This document shows positions 45,135-58,300 of a DNA stretch of 64,000 nt, in pieces; position 1 is the stretch's first letter, and every line of letters begins with the position of its first letter. Where the stretch lies: positions 79,531,599 through 79,595,598 of the forward strand of contig CM047806.1 in assembly GCA_026214975.1 (NCBI GenBank). The letters are read 5' to 3'. A program made the position numbers and the translations under genes. The notes beneath the pieces are model-generated. The model saw only the letters and a program-made list of their open reading frames with translations, was not told where the DNA came from and did not search any database. Origin of the DNA: Gentiana macrophylla. Lineage: Eukaryota > Streptophyta > Magnoliopsida > Gentianales > Gentianaceae.

Positions 45135-46868
45135 TGTTAGGTGTAGTGCCCGAAAGACAATTTGTGTAATTGTTTTTAATAATGGATGACAGAATTTATC
45201 TCACCTTATTACTTGCTTTGTGCTTGTAAAGTAATACACTATTGCAAACCCTAAGTATATCTGTATGTAACCACTTAACTCGGTGTATGGATAACACGTG
45301 AGGATTGAGTTAGTGGTGATATACTTAGCTGTTAGTCCGTGGTGAACTTAATCGAGTTTAGGGTCTCTTGATTAAAACACCAATAATGCGCCTGAACACC
45401 TTAGGGTGTGATAGTCTTATCCGGACTGCCGGTAGAGGGTACTACGTGGGGCATTTATATATGATGGCATTCATATAGGATTTGGACCGATTTAATCTGT
45501 ATTTCTCGGTATAATTCCGTAATCGAGGAATCTTATTAAATCATTAGATGATCATATATAGATCAACCTTAATCTTGAGGTGATCACAGGGTGCTGCTTG
45601 TCCCGGGGTAGTGTTTGATGTGTTAGTTACGGTTCACTTAAATAATGTGTTCCAAGCCACTTCTCATTGGCACTATCTCCAGATGAGTGAGTAGTTCTGA
45701 TTTTCACAGACATGGAATCCATTCCCTCCTGCGGGAAGTAGAGAGACAGTCCCCTTATTTGTTAGCCCTAATAAAATGATCGATGGGCCCAGTTCATGTT
45801 AGACTAATTAGCTACTAGTCAGATATGTGAACTAATTGATCACTAGGGGGTTAATGGTAAATAAGGATAAGAGATATTCGAGTCGGGTTCACGGAGACTT
45901 CCCACTCGTAATGGGACGGTTTATGGAGGGTTAATCCGTATGTAGTGATTATATCAATGGACGCTTATTCACTCTATGGGTTGAGTATAAGTATACATCT
46001 ATAATCGGTAGAGTTCGATTCGGGTTTATGGTGGCGTAATCCCGGAATTAATAATTAATGTACTTATTCGCTCGATGAATAATTAATTATTGGAGCTACT
46101 CTGGTTATAGTCCATGGTCCCCGATGTGGCTTCGTAATTCGGACTAATAATCTTGTTATTTGGGCCTCAGTGAAAATTAATTGGCTGGGCTAATTAATTG
46201 ATATGCATGGATATTATTTAGTTGGACTAAATAATATAATACACATAAAAGATATTTTATGTGGGCTTAGTGACCCTTAATGGTGGCGCCATATATGTCA
46301 TTTAATTAGAGAGAAATTAGTTTTCTTGGATAATTATTTGACATGTGATTTATCTTTTATTTGTTAAATGATAATTCATGGAATATTAGATAATAATATG
46401 ATTTATCCTAATTTGTTTGGGATAATCATTTTATTTATCTTTTATTTGGAATAAAGGATTAATGTAATAATTATCTCTTAATTATTTAATCCTTGGAGGA
46501 CAATGTTTACTCTCCTATATAAAGAGAGTTCACCCAAGCCTTAATTCATTGGCATAATTTCGACTACACCACCAAAAAGAGAGAAGAATTAGTTTTTTTC
46601 TTGCCTAGGGTTTTTTAGTAAAAGAAAAACTTTGAGTTTTTCTTGGTGTTGCATATCAATGAGGCTCGTGTATCAAGAAGGGTGTCCACCAACCGCCGTT
46701 TGGAGAACACATCGGAAGATCAAGGCGACTCTTCCCGTTATTGGTAACATAATCTTAAACCCCCTTGTAGTACTTAAGTCCTTTAATTATGAATTGTGTC
46801 ATATAAATCGTGATCCATCCGCTGCGCGTAGATCTAATTCGTTTAGATCTAAGAACCTGCATCCTTCA
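45135..46868 (+). repeat. 5' LTR of LARD-like copy 2
   Basis: 1734 bp, TGTTAGGTGTAGTGCCCG to GCATCCTTCA, with TATATAAAG at 46516-46524. It aligns end to end with 52282-54013. Confidence 0.88.
46516..46524 (+). promoter_or_regulatory. LTR TATA box
   Basis: TATATAAAG in the context CTCTCCTATATAAAGAGAG, conserved in both LTRs of this copy and, in reverse, in copy 1. Confidence 0.65.
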
Positions 46869-46870
46869 TG

Positions 46871-46883
46871 TGGTAGCAGAGCC
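46871..46883 (+). other. Primer binding site of LARD-like copy 2
   Basis: TGGTAGCAGAGCC, two bases after the LTR end. It differs from the usual TGGTATCAGAGCC by one base, and copy 1 has the usual form. Confidence 0.75.
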
Positions 46884-49800
46884 AGGTTCCACGATTTATG
46901 TAGTTATAATCATAAATAAACGATTTAAAGGAGTGGAATTGCATGTAGATAAAATTTTATTTTTGTTTTATGCTTTGATAATGATAAATTGCTATGGTTG
47001 AAGAGATTGATTGGGGGTTGGCACTGTTTACCCGTTAGATCTATTGTAAACTCATATAAACGATGAAAATTCATTCATATGAGTATAGCAAATTATATAA
47101 TTTATTTTTATTGCAATTTTAATTTCCAGAAAATAGATCTGTTTAGTAGCTGTTTAGATATTTCCTTTTTCCCGTTGATCGAGCCATTAAAACGAAGATC
47201 CCTCCGGTCCGAATCAAGATTGGAAGTTGATGAACAATCTAACAAAATTTGGCGTCGATCAGAGTCCGTTTGGATGTCCGTTCATTGCTGCAAAGAAGCT
47301 GCTGTAACAGAAAAAAAGCAGGATTCACAGAAACCCTAGCTGTGACTTCCTCGAATTTCTGGAAGATTTTGGACCGTTGAAACGTAAATCCAACCGGTCA
47401 GATATACAAATATGGAGTTATGGACGTGGAATAAAAATTTCAGGTCGATCGGGTTTTATCTCGATTCCCGATCGGCAGCGGGAAGTCATTGATGCGCTGC
47501 TGTAAAAGTCAGATTCAGCAGCTAGTTGGGCGGCTCACTGGAGAAGATTGACAAGTCAAAGCTCCGATCCAACCGTCCATCTTGAAGTCCGAGGAATGAA
47601 GATCAGATCTGGAAAGTTTCGTCCCGATCCGAGTTCGTTTGATATGCCAATCGTCGAAGATTCTAAACAGCTGCAGATTAGGGTTTTATTTTATTTTCGA
47701 ATAGATTAGTTACGGGGGTGTCAACGGTCCATCTCGGTGTTTATTTTCCGCAGTAGTATACATGTGTAGATTGTATGAATAGAACCGGAAAATTGCCATG
47801 ACATGCATCATATCATGAATTCCACTCCATATGCATACATGTAGAAATTAATTCGAGGAATTAGTTAGGCATGTATAAAACACGCAATTAGTTTTAATTA
47901 ATTGTTTGATATTAATTAGAAACTAATTAGGGGTAAAACCGAGGAATACGGGTTTTTCAATCGTCGAGGTTGGGTGATGGATTCTCGGTGAATCCCACTC
48001 TGCGAAAGCATAGGGAGTAAAATCCGAAACCTCGTGGTTAAGGTGTTGGATTCTTGGTGAATTCCACCTTACCTGCAGACGAGATTACGTTTTTGTTCCG
48101 TAGTGTCTACGTGAAAGTTTGATGTTTAAGGATTGGATTATCACGGCGAACATGGTTCGAAAGTGGTTTAACCACGGTTGGGTGGTCAACATTAGCTACG
48201 GCTCGATCGACTTCACCCTCCACGTGTGGTGTTTGCACGAAGTGCGGCAAGGGTGAGCCATCCGAAGAGCCACTACGGCTCAACGGAGCTCCCTAGTCTT
48301 GACCCGTCCGGACGGCCACATATGTTCCAACGAATAGGTCGGGTGGGCTAGCCCACGTAACCGACAACATTCGGGCCTATGATTTATTGTTCCTTAATGT
48401 AACATCAAGTCCAAAAGCGTGATCGAAGAAACCCACCACTTTTTCAAAATATTGAGTGGGAGCGGAGGAGGCGACGACCGACCCCACGGCCTCATTGTTG
48501 ACACAAGCAACGTGAGAGAATGGTGAAGCCTCGTGTCGGCTGGGACCGGCCTCCTAAGGAAGGCCTTCACCGCTATCAAAATTCAAGGCTTGGTCTCCGA
48601 AAGGATAGGATTTTGGGTACTCGTCGGGTCACCGACCGACCCTAAGGCGGCACACTCGGGGTCTACCTAAAAATCGAGATAGTAGGTCACACTCATAAAG
48701 GGGTATTTTTGTAGTACCTTGGCTGAAAAGGAAAGGTGATTGACGATCACAAATGAGATGTTTGATTCTCAATTTGATCTTCAATATTAATCAAAACCTC
48801 TTTGACCTACCCTAAGGCGGCACTGAGGTGTTAGATTAAATCCTTGGAACGGTAGGATAGACTATAAGTACTTAGTTTATAGTTCCTAAAATTTATTAGT
48901 AGTGTATGATTTGGATTTATTCTGTCAATTTTATTTACAACTGTAATACATATCTCTCTAGGGTGCTAGACTGCTAGTGTAAAATTGACTAGTAATGACT
49001 TCGTTAAAAAGTGGTTAGAAAACTAGAACGTTGTACTTATTGATCTTACATGCGATTAATTTTTCGGAAGAGATATTTCTCTTGAGCCTTCAAGACTTAA
49101 GTGGCGTAAATAAGTATGTCATCGCATTGTCGCTCGTAAAAGATCGAGAGACAACCGTAGTTAGTTTGAAAGATGATTGGGACGATAAAATTCTTCTAGT
49201 GAATTTTAATTGTGTAGTGTACACACGAGAAATTTTCAAATAGAAAAATTGGAGAATCATAAATTAAAGTGTCGCTAGTTAGGCGGTATTTGGAACCGAT
49301 AAACTAGTGGGAGCTTTTATCTTATGTTTTTCTAATTTATTAGAAAATTAGTCCTACTAGGTAACGCTTTCATTAGACAACCCACAGTTCGCGAGTAGTG
49401 TCTACTCAAACGAACTGCTAGTTCAAGACTATTTCCTTTTAAGGAAAGTTAAGAATGGTAAAGAATGTCTATAAGTGTTAATCATCTTAACTAAAGTTTT
49501 GAGGCTAAACCGAAACATTAAATAAAGAAATTATAGGATAAGGAAAGTGATTTCGGATCACTAACCAATGAATCCTTAGCGACTTTCTTAACCGAGTAAC
49601 TTGACTCGGTAGCTTAGTTCTTTGGATGAACAAGGAAGATTTGCATTAACGATTAATAGAGTAACAACGGGCGTAATTTGACTAGAATAGTGGGAGTGGT
49701 ATGAGGAAATGAATTTTTGATTCGATCCTTGAATATCACGGAAAAATTTATTTTTCTGTTTTCAGATTCGTTGGAACAAATGGATTCACTTTCAACTCGA

Positions 49801-52268
49801 TATATTGTTGCCTCATAGAAAGTGAATTTGACATTTGTAGTACGAATCCGAGACTCGGACTTTTGTTTGATAAAGTCAGAACCACTAAGAAATGCTGAAA
49901 AGGTATATGTAACACGTCTTAAACTATTATAGGCAAATGGTTTCCGTATTAAGATAAACGATTCTTCATAATCTATTAATTAGTGCATATATCCTAGAGA
50001 TAAGACCTAACGACTGGCTAAGGGTGATTCCTATCTCCCAGTCTCGGAACACTGTCTCAAAGGAACAATGACTAAGCTTCCTTTCTATTAGGAAAGGGTA
50101 ATAGATCTGAAGAAGTAACGTAGCTTGTTCACAATGACCTTCGGGGTCTAGTGAAAGATACAAGCTAATGGGAGCTTTTGAGTGGTGACATTTTGTCTGA
50201 TAACTACTCGAAACACGATTTAGTTTATCGAAAGAATACGAGGAGGAGTCTCTGATTTTAACAGAGAATAGAGTATTCCATGCTCAGAAATAGGCTATCG
50301 CATAGTCTTGGGGTGATGCTCGGCCCGCTCCTAGTGGAATGATTCTCACCGAGGAAGAAACCATAGACTTGCCCTATATAGTTACTCATGTACTCTGATA
50401 CCTTTGCTAAACTCGATTAAGATAATTGGTTGCAAAATAATGGTTAACATTATTATGTAAACCGAGAAGTCTACCCAGAAGATGCTAGTGAGTTTATGGA
50501 TAAGGAGTGAATTCGGTTCACACCACTTCCCTAAATGTAGGCATTTAGCATTTAATGCTTGAAGGTAGGACTAGAGATTTTGCGCATACGTTCAGATTGT
50601 GACTGTTCGTGAAATATCTTAATGTGACGAGTGAAGGTTGGTTATAAGATTCTTGAGATCAGAAAGTGACGGTTGAACTGTCACAAAGATTCTGATAGAA
50701 TCTATAAGTAGCAGCCTTAAACCTTAGAGTACGGTTACTCAAATGTAGTTACTATATGATTTAATCAGACCACGTCCAACATCAGTTGTTGGTGATTACA
50801 CTGATAAATACTACTAGATCAGAATATCAATCCACCCAAAACACAATGGAAGTATGGTTTAACCGTTAACCCATTGTGGTTTTGTGGACTTTATAGTCTG
50901 CTGGGGTGATTGATAACCTATGGCTCTTAGTGGGCTGTATAGGATTCTGATCATAGAGGTTGGTTTGAAAGCCTTAACCCTATGAATGGATTTTTGATAC
51001 TCCAGTTCTGCCTCTTATAGAACCACCTGAGTATCTCAGGCCCAGTGGGAGCAATTGGATCTACACGGAAAAGAGTCAAATGAATAGGAAAGTTAAACTT
51101 TCAGCGCAAAGCTGAGTGGTCTAGGGGTGATTCCCTGACAAGTAGAGAGTTAACCAGACCTTGAACTCTCTCACCACTCAGTCTTGCAAGATTTTGTTGG
51201 AAAGCAGAAAATAGGGGTGATTCCCTGAGACTTTCTTGCCGAAAAAATAGAGTCTGGATTCATTCGGAACAGAAGGGTCTTGGCAGGATGACTGTCGGGG
51301 CTTATATCCTTTGTGGATTTAAGAGAACCTCTCGGTCATTTAAAGTCACATGTTTTAAAATATGTGGACTTGACCAGAATATTGATAAGTCTTCCGTACA
51401 CTGGATATCAATATTGGTAAAGTAGTAGTATTAGTGTTCATGAATGATAACACTAAAACGGTTGGAAACAACATGTGTGTGCCATCTGAAGTCGGAAACT
51501 GACACGCCAAGATTCTCTGGATGAGAGAATTGGACTATATTCTAAGAATTTGATTCAAAATCATGAGAATTAGTCATTGGCTATCCCACCTATTTTATTG
51601 TATAAGATGATTATGCATATACGGTTGCAGCATTCATCGAGAGTAGTCCTACCCTAACTCTCAGGAATGATTCTCTAAATCTTCGGATAAAGAGAAAATG
51701 GGATAGAGTCTCTCTTGGATAATGGCAAGTCAGGTTATCACAAGTCAATAGTAATCGAATCTTGGATTCGAGCAATAAGTAGCGGTTTAGTACGTCCTCA
51801 AGTATCTTTAGATAACGAGGAATCATATGCTTGTATATTCGGTGCAAACTTGAATATGGTTGACTAATCGATTTCGACTTGTAGTCGATTGAGGATGATC
51901 ATTAAGTTGATCTCGGGCTCGGTGTTTACTCATAGTGCTTAGAATTTTCTTTTTGGGTGGGAGTAATTCCGGTCCGATAAGCCGATATCACTTCATTGTG
52001 AAAAGCGGTGAAGAGATAGCTTAGAAGGATCTTCTCGATCACTAGAAGTCAAAAGCATATTGAGAGAGAGTACCCACCTGATTAGATGAACTAAATGACG
52101 TTTCGATCCTAAAGATCGTCTCGAGCCGACAACCTAAGCGATCGATCGAGTGCTTGAAGGTGCGGCATTAATAGATATGTCTCATCCGCTTTTAGAGCAA
52201 GTGGGAGAGTGTTGTGAATAAGATGAGAAAGGGTGTGCTCTAAAAACAATCGTTGCTTGTCATTTCAT
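46884..52268 (+). other. Internal region of LARD-like copy 2, no coding content
   Basis: I see no protein-coding signal. Short conserved blocks shared with copy 1 include CCTAAGGCGGCAC (48647 and 48818), AACTAGTGGGAGCTTTT (49303) and a recurrent GGGGTGATTCC(C/T) (near 50021, 51123 and 51213). The preservation of non-coding blocks between two diverged copies could mean packaging or structural signals, but common descent alone also explains it. Confidence 0.65.
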
Positions 52269-52280
52269 GCAAGTGGGAGC
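52269..52280 (+). other. Polypurine tract of LARD-like copy 2
   Basis: GCAAGTGGGAGC directly before the 3' LTR. AAGTGGGAG is the usual plus-strand priming tract of plant Copia elements. Confidence 0.7.
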
Positions 52281-52281
52281 T

Positions 52282-54013
52282 CATTAGGTGTAGTGCCCGA
52301 AAGACAATTTGTGTAATTGTTTTTAATAATGGATGATGAATTTATCTCACCTTATTACTTGCTTTTTGCTTGTAAAGTAATACACTATCTGCAAACCCTA
52401 AGTATATCTCAGTATGTAACCACTTAACTAAGTGTATGGATAACACGTGAGGATTGAGTTAGTGGTGATATACTTAAAGCTGTTAGTCCGTGGTGAACTT
52501 AATCGAGTTTAGGGTCTCTTGATTAAAACACCAATAATGCTTGAGAACACCTTAGGGTGTGATAGTCTTATCCGGACTGTCGGTAGAGGGTACTACGTGG
52601 GGCATTTATATATGATGGCATTCATATAGGATTGGACCGATTTAATCTGTATTTTCGGTATAATTCCGTAATCGAGGAATCTTATTAAATCATTAGATGA
52701 TCATATATGGATCAACCTTAATCTGAGGTGATCACGAGTGCCGCTTGTCCCGGGTAGTGTTTGATGTGTTAGTTACGGTTCACTTAAATAATGTGTTGCA
52801 AGCCACTTCTCATTGGCACTATCTCTCAGGATGAGTGAGTAGTTCGATTTTCACAGACATGGAATCCATTCCTTCCTGCTGGAAGTAGTAGAGACAGTCC
52901 CCTTATTTGTTAGCCCTAAGAAAATGATCGATGGTCCCAGTTCATGTTAGACTAATTAGCTACTAGTCAGATATGTGAACTAATTGATCACTAGGGGTTA
53001 ATGGTAAATAATGATAAGATATTCTGAGTCGGGTTCAAAGAGACTTCCCACTCAGAATGGGACCGATCTATGGAGGGTTAATCCGTATGTAGTGATTATA
53101 TCAATGGACACTTATTCACTACATGGGTTGAGTATAAGTATACATCTATAATCGGTAGAGTTCGATTCGGGTTTATGGTGGCGTACTCCGGAATTAATAA
53201 TTAATGTACTTATTCGTTCGATGAATAATTAATTATTGGAGCTACTGGTTATAGTCCATGGTCCCCGATGTGGCTTACGTAATTCGGACTAATAATCTTG
53301 TTATTTGGGCTCAAATTGAAAATTAATTGGTGGGCTAATTAATTGATATGCATGGATATTATTTAGTTGGGCTAAATAATATAATACACATAAAAGACAT
53401 TTTATGTGGGCTTAGTGACCCTTAATGGTGGCGCCATATATGTCATTTAATTAGAGAGAAATTAGTTTTCTTGGATAATTATTTGACATGTGATTTATCT
53501 TTTATTTGTTAAATGATAATTCATGGAATATTAGATAATAATATGATTTATCCTAATTTGTTTGGGATAATCATTTTATTTATCTTTTATTTGGAATAAA
53601 GGATTAATGTAATAATTATCTCTTAATTATTTAATCCTTGGAGGACAAGGTTTACTCTCCTATATAAAGAGAGTTCACCCAAGCCTTAATTCATTGGCAT
53701 AATTTCGACTACACCACCAAAAAGAGAGAATAATTAGTTTTTTTCTTGCCTAGGGTTTTTTAGTAGAAGAAAAACTTTGAGTTTTTCTTGGTGTTGCATA
53801 TCAAGGAGGCTCGTGTATCAAGAAGGGTGTCCACCAACCGCCGTTTGGAGAACACATCGGAAGATCAAGGCGACTCTTCCCGTTATTGGTAACATAATCT
53901 TAAACCCCCTTGTAGTACTTAAGTCCTTTAATTATGAATTGTGTCATATAAATCGTGATCCATCCACTGCGCGTAGATCTAATTCGTTTAGATCTAAGAA
54001 CCTGCATCCTTCA
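52282..54013 (+). repeat. 3' LTR of LARD-like copy 2
   Basis: About 1732 bp, near-identical to the 5' LTR with small indels. It starts CATTAGGTG where the 5' LTR starts TGTTAGGTG. It ends GCATCCTTCA, followed by the duplication GTAAT. Confidence 0.86.
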
Positions 54014-55165
54014 GTAATCCCTTAATCCACTCTTCTCATGTGATGATTGGAGGAATTCACTATTGTTTTCACATATACAATAGCCTGATTGTCCTTGACT
54101 ACACAAGCTTCACATTCTTCAAGACTATCACTCCCTGACTGCAACATTTTCAGCGACTCGGTCTATTTCACTGATCCTTGGGAACAAATCCTTCAGCAGC
54201 TATCACAAACACAACTCCTTCTCAGATGGCTCTGATTCAGTTTCTTAATTGAAGTGAATTGAATTCACAAAAAGTGTTGATCAGACTCAATGCTTGATGT
54301 TGAAATTATAGTTCTGAGTTTTGAGTTGATCACTAGATATTCCTTTTTAAGCACAGATGAAGGCTTTTTGATTTGATAGAGTTTCTGCTTATTGATTTGT
54401 GTCTTGTGTTTTTCTTTTTTTGTCAATGCCTTCAATTTATAGCCTTGATAATCCTTGATTTGAATTTCCGTCCATTGGCTATATTAATGAGGGGAAGAAT
54501 CCTTGATTTTATTCTTATTTTCCCCTCAAATAAATCCTCCTTGATTTCAGTGATCGGATTTTTCTTCAAACGTTTATCAAAAAATCCATCCTTGATTGAT
54601 TCTCAATTGATTGTGCATTTAATGCTTGATCCTCTGAATCTTCTTCAAAATCTGATCAAGTAAAGTTTACTTGGTCGTTCCCTGAACGGTTAAGTGACTA
54701 TCTGACTTTACCGCTTAGGTCTTCATTCACTGCTTTGTCATTACTCAGCTGAAAGTCAGTCCACTTTGCCGATTCATTGTTTCCTTCATTCTTTTTCAGT
54801 TTAGGAGAATCTTTGTACTTCACAGATCCTTGATTTATGTGAGATCAGTGTACACCATATTCAAACATTAAGTTCATCACTTGGAATGTAACTTAGACTT
54901 ATCCAAGGTCATCGCAGACTTCCATGGTTATAAGCCATACCATAGTATCTTCACTGCTTCTCTGCTGGTACTTGGTTGGCCTTAATCTGCCGAATATCTG
55001 TTTCACTTTGCCGTCCTACCAACTAGTAGAATACTTGTCTGACTCAACTTATACAACATGTCAGACTCTAAGTAAAGACTTATACAGAGAATTTTAACTT
55101 ATTTTCAGGCTTGCTATAACACCTAGAATGGCCATCATCAAAAAATAATAAAATGTTCCTAACAT
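54014..55165 (-). repeat. SIRE-like first LTR, part right of the LARD
   Basis: Continues the LTR left at 45134 and ends CCTAACA at 55165; on the minus strand this is the LTR start TGTTAGGAAC. A TATAAATTGAA site on the minus strand at 54431-54441 is a possible promoter. A 96-codon frame at 54373-54663 is low-complexity and looks like chance. Confidence 0.78.
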
Positions 55166-55375
55166 GAGGGCAGATCCTTTCCACACGGGAGGGAATGATG
55201 TGATCCATGATGACATTCCTATACCGTTAGCTCCTATGATGCCTGTGGACCTGATTGTGATCAGAGATGGTCCTATGATTAGGCTCCAAAGCAAGAAACT
55301 AAGGGAAGCACTTAATGCCTTAGTATTGGAGCAATTCGAGCAAGACCAACCCGAGAAGACTGAAGAAACGTATAA
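55166..55375 (+). pseudogene. C-terminal tail of chromovirus pol
   Basis: The frame continues the integrase C-terminus broken at 44475: ADPFHTGGNDVIHDDIPIPL, then VIRDGPMIRLQSKKLREALN and EQFEQDQPEKTEETYKE. The GPM-R-SKKL stretch is the usual end of pol in CRM/Reina-type chromoviruses. I see no chromodomain, which would fit CRM-like elements. The last ~44 bases (from 55328) are the sequence that closes the 30-bp arrays at 18297, 33275 and 38255. The frame runs on into the first satellite monomer. Confidence 0.82.
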
Positions 55376-58300
55376 GGAATCAAAATTGACACCGTTAGTA
55401 CTCTGTGAGTACAAAAAAAGTACGATTTTTTTTGTAATTTTCTTGGAAGTAATGATATGATATCGAGAAGAATGTTAAATAAGGCACGTCGGCGCAAACG
55501 GCATGCGAAACAATCACCAGAATGACGTTATACAAGGAATCAAAAATCACACCATTAAGTACTTTGTGGGTATGAAAGAAGTACAAAAAATGTTTAAAAT
55601 TTTGTTTGAAATAACGATGTGATATCGACCAAAATGTTAAATAACGTACGGCGGCACAAAAAACACGTGAAACGGACAAAAGAATTGCCTTGTACAAGGA
55701 AATAAAACATCACACCGTTAAGCACTGTGGGTAAGAAAAAAGTATGAAAAATGTCGTAATTTTCTTTGACGTAATGATATGATATCGACCAAAATGTTAA
55801 ATAAGGCACGGCGGCCCAAACGGCATACGAAACGGACACCCGAATGGCCTTGTACATGGAATAAAAAATAACACCGTTAAGTAATCGGTGGGTACAAAAA
55901 AAGCATGAATTTTTTTTTTTAATTTTCATGGAAGTATTAATGTGATATCGACCAGAACGATAAATAAGGCATGGCAGCGCAAACGGCAAGCAAAACGGAC
56001 ACCAGAATGGCCTTGTACAAGGAATCAACAATCACACTGTTAAGTACTCCGTGGGTACAAAAAAAAGTACGAAAAAGGGTTTGTAGTTTTCTTTGAAGTA
56101 ACGATGTGATATCGACCATACTGTTAAATAAGGCACGTTGGCGCAAATGGCATGCGAAACGGACCCCAGAATGTCCATGTACAAGGAATAAAAAATCACA
56201 CCATTATGTACTCTGTGGATACAAAAAAAGTACAATTTTTTTTAAAGTCACGATGTGATATCGACCAGAACAAGAAATAAGGCACGGCGGCACAAAAAAC
56301 ATGCAATACGGACACACAAATTCCCTTGTACAAGGAATCAAAAATCACACCGTTAAGTACTATATAGGTATGGGAAAAATACAAAATAAAAGGTTGTACT
56401 TTTATTCGAACTAACGATGTGATATCGGCCTAAATGTTAAAAAAGGCACGCCGGCGCAAACGGCATGTAAAACGGAACTGAATGGCCTTGTACAAGGAAT
56501 CAAAAATCACACCGTTAAGTACTCGATCGGTACAAAAAACAGAATGAATTTTTTTTTGTAATTTTCTTTGAAGTAACGATGTGATATCAATCAGAATGAT
56601 AAATAAGGCACGTCGGTGCAAACGGCATGCAAAACGGACACTAGAATGGCCTTGCACAGGGAATAAAAAATACACCGTTAAGTACTCTGTGGGTATGAAA
56701 AAAGTACAATTTTTTTTAAATTTTGTTTGAAATAACGATGTTGTATCGACCAAAATGATAAGTAAGGTACGGCGGTGCAAAAAACATGGGAAACGGACAA
56801 AAGAATTGCCTTTTTACAAGGAATCAAAAATCACACCGTAATGTACTTTGTGGGTATAAAAAATACAAAAAATAAGGTTATGATTTTCTTCGAAGTAACG
56901 ATGTGATATCAACCAGAACGTTAAATAAGGCACGGAGGCATAAACGGCATGCGAAACGGACACCCGAATGGCCTTGTACAAAGAATCAAAATTCACACCG
57001 TTAAATACTCTGTGGGTACAAAAAAAGTATGAAAAAAAGTTTGTCATTTTCTTTGAAGTAACAATGTGATATCAACCATAACGTTATGTAAGGCACGGCG
57101 GCGCAAACGGCATGCGAAACGGACACCTGAATGGCCTTGTACAAGGAATCTAAGATCACACCGTTAAGTACTCTATAGGTAAAAAAAATATGAAAAGAAG
57201 TTTGTAATTTTCTTCGAAGTAACAATGTGATATCGACCAGAACGTTAAATAAGGACGTTGGCGGAAACGGTATGCGAAACGGACACCCCAATGTCCTTGT
57301 ACAAGAAATCAAAAATCACAACTTTAAGTACTTTGTGGGTATGAAAAAAGTACGAAAAATAAAGTTGTGATTTTCATCAAAGTACGAAAAATCAGAACGT
57401 TAAATAAGGCACGGCAAGCGAAACGGACACCAAAATGGCTTTGTACAAGGAATCAAAAATCACACCATTAAGTAATCGGTGGGTACAAAAATAGTACGAA
57501 AAAAAAGTTTGTAATTTTCTTTGTAGTACTGATGTGATATCGACTAGAACGATAAATAAGGGACGGCGGCACAAACGGCAAGCAAAGCGGACACCAGAAT
57601 AGCCTTGTACAACGAATCAAAAATCACACCGTTAAGTATCCTGTGGGTACAAAACAAAGTACGAAAAAAAGGTTTGTAATTTTTTTAAAGTAACGATGTG
57701 ATATCGACCAGATTGTTAAACAAGGCACGTCGGCGCAAACGGCATGCGAAACGGTTACCAGAATGGCCTTGTACAAGGAATCAAAAATCATACCATTAAG
57801 TACTCTGTGGGTACAAAAAAAAGTAGAAAAAAGCTTTTTATTTTGTTTAAAATAACGATGTGATATCGACCCGAATAATAAATATGACATGGCGGCGCAA
57901 AAAACATGCAAAACGGACACACAGATTCCCTTGAAAAAGGAATCAAAAATCACACCGTTAAGTACTATATACAGGTATGGAATTAAAGGTTGTAATTTTC
58001 TTCGAAGGAACGATGTGATATCGACCAGAACATTAAATATGGCATGGCGGCGCAAATGGCATGCAAAACGGACACCTGAATGGACTTCTACAAGGAATCA
58101 AAAATCACACCGTTTAGTACCTGTGTGGGTACGAAAAAAGTACAAAAAATAAGGTTGTGATTTTCTCCGAAGTAACGATGTGATATCGATCAGGACGTTA
58201 AATAAGACATGGCATGCGAAATAGACACCCGAATGGCCTTGTACAAGGAATCAAAATTCACACCGTTAGTACTCTGTGGGAACAAAAAAATGTATGAAAA

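Larger units (their letters stand above)
45135..54013 (+). mobile_element. Complete non-coding LTR element (LARD-like, copy 2)
   Basis: 8879 bp, flanked by GTAAT at 45130-45134 and 54014-54018. It has two ~1.73-kb LTRs, a PBS-like TGGTAGCAGAGCC and a polypurine tract. The 5.4-kb internal region (46869-52281) has no frame over about 100 codons and no gag, protease, RT or integrase motif on either strand. LTR start GGTGTAGTGCCCGAAAG and the CAAGTGGGAG tract suggest Copia origin. It would depend on enzymes of another element. Copy 1 at 4308-9756 is a more diverged member. Confidence 0.85.
44476..55165 (-). mobile_element. SIRE-like Copia deletion derivative
   Basis: The ends are TGTTGGTCCC (44476) and TTCCTAACA (55165), flanked by TGAGG at 44471-44475 and 55166-55170. 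On the minus strand it reads: LTR from 55165, interrupted by the LARD-like element, ending at 44893; PBS TGGTATCAGAGC at 44890-44879; about 65 bases of internal sequence; then a piece of a second LTR (about 44812 down to 44476) homologous to the last ~340 bases of the first. Nearly all internal sequence and most of the second LTR are deleted. LTR content is related to the solo LTR at 14721-16444. Confidence 0.82.

Noticed and set aside
46632..46919. A 95-codon frame in the LARD LTR, and a related one at 53777-54025
   Set aside because: It is present only because the LTR is duplicated, is truncated in the 3' copy at the LTR end, and matches nothing I recognise.
54373..54663. A 96-codon hydrophobic frame
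   Set aside because: It lies inside an LTR on the strand opposite to the LTR, and is low in complexity.
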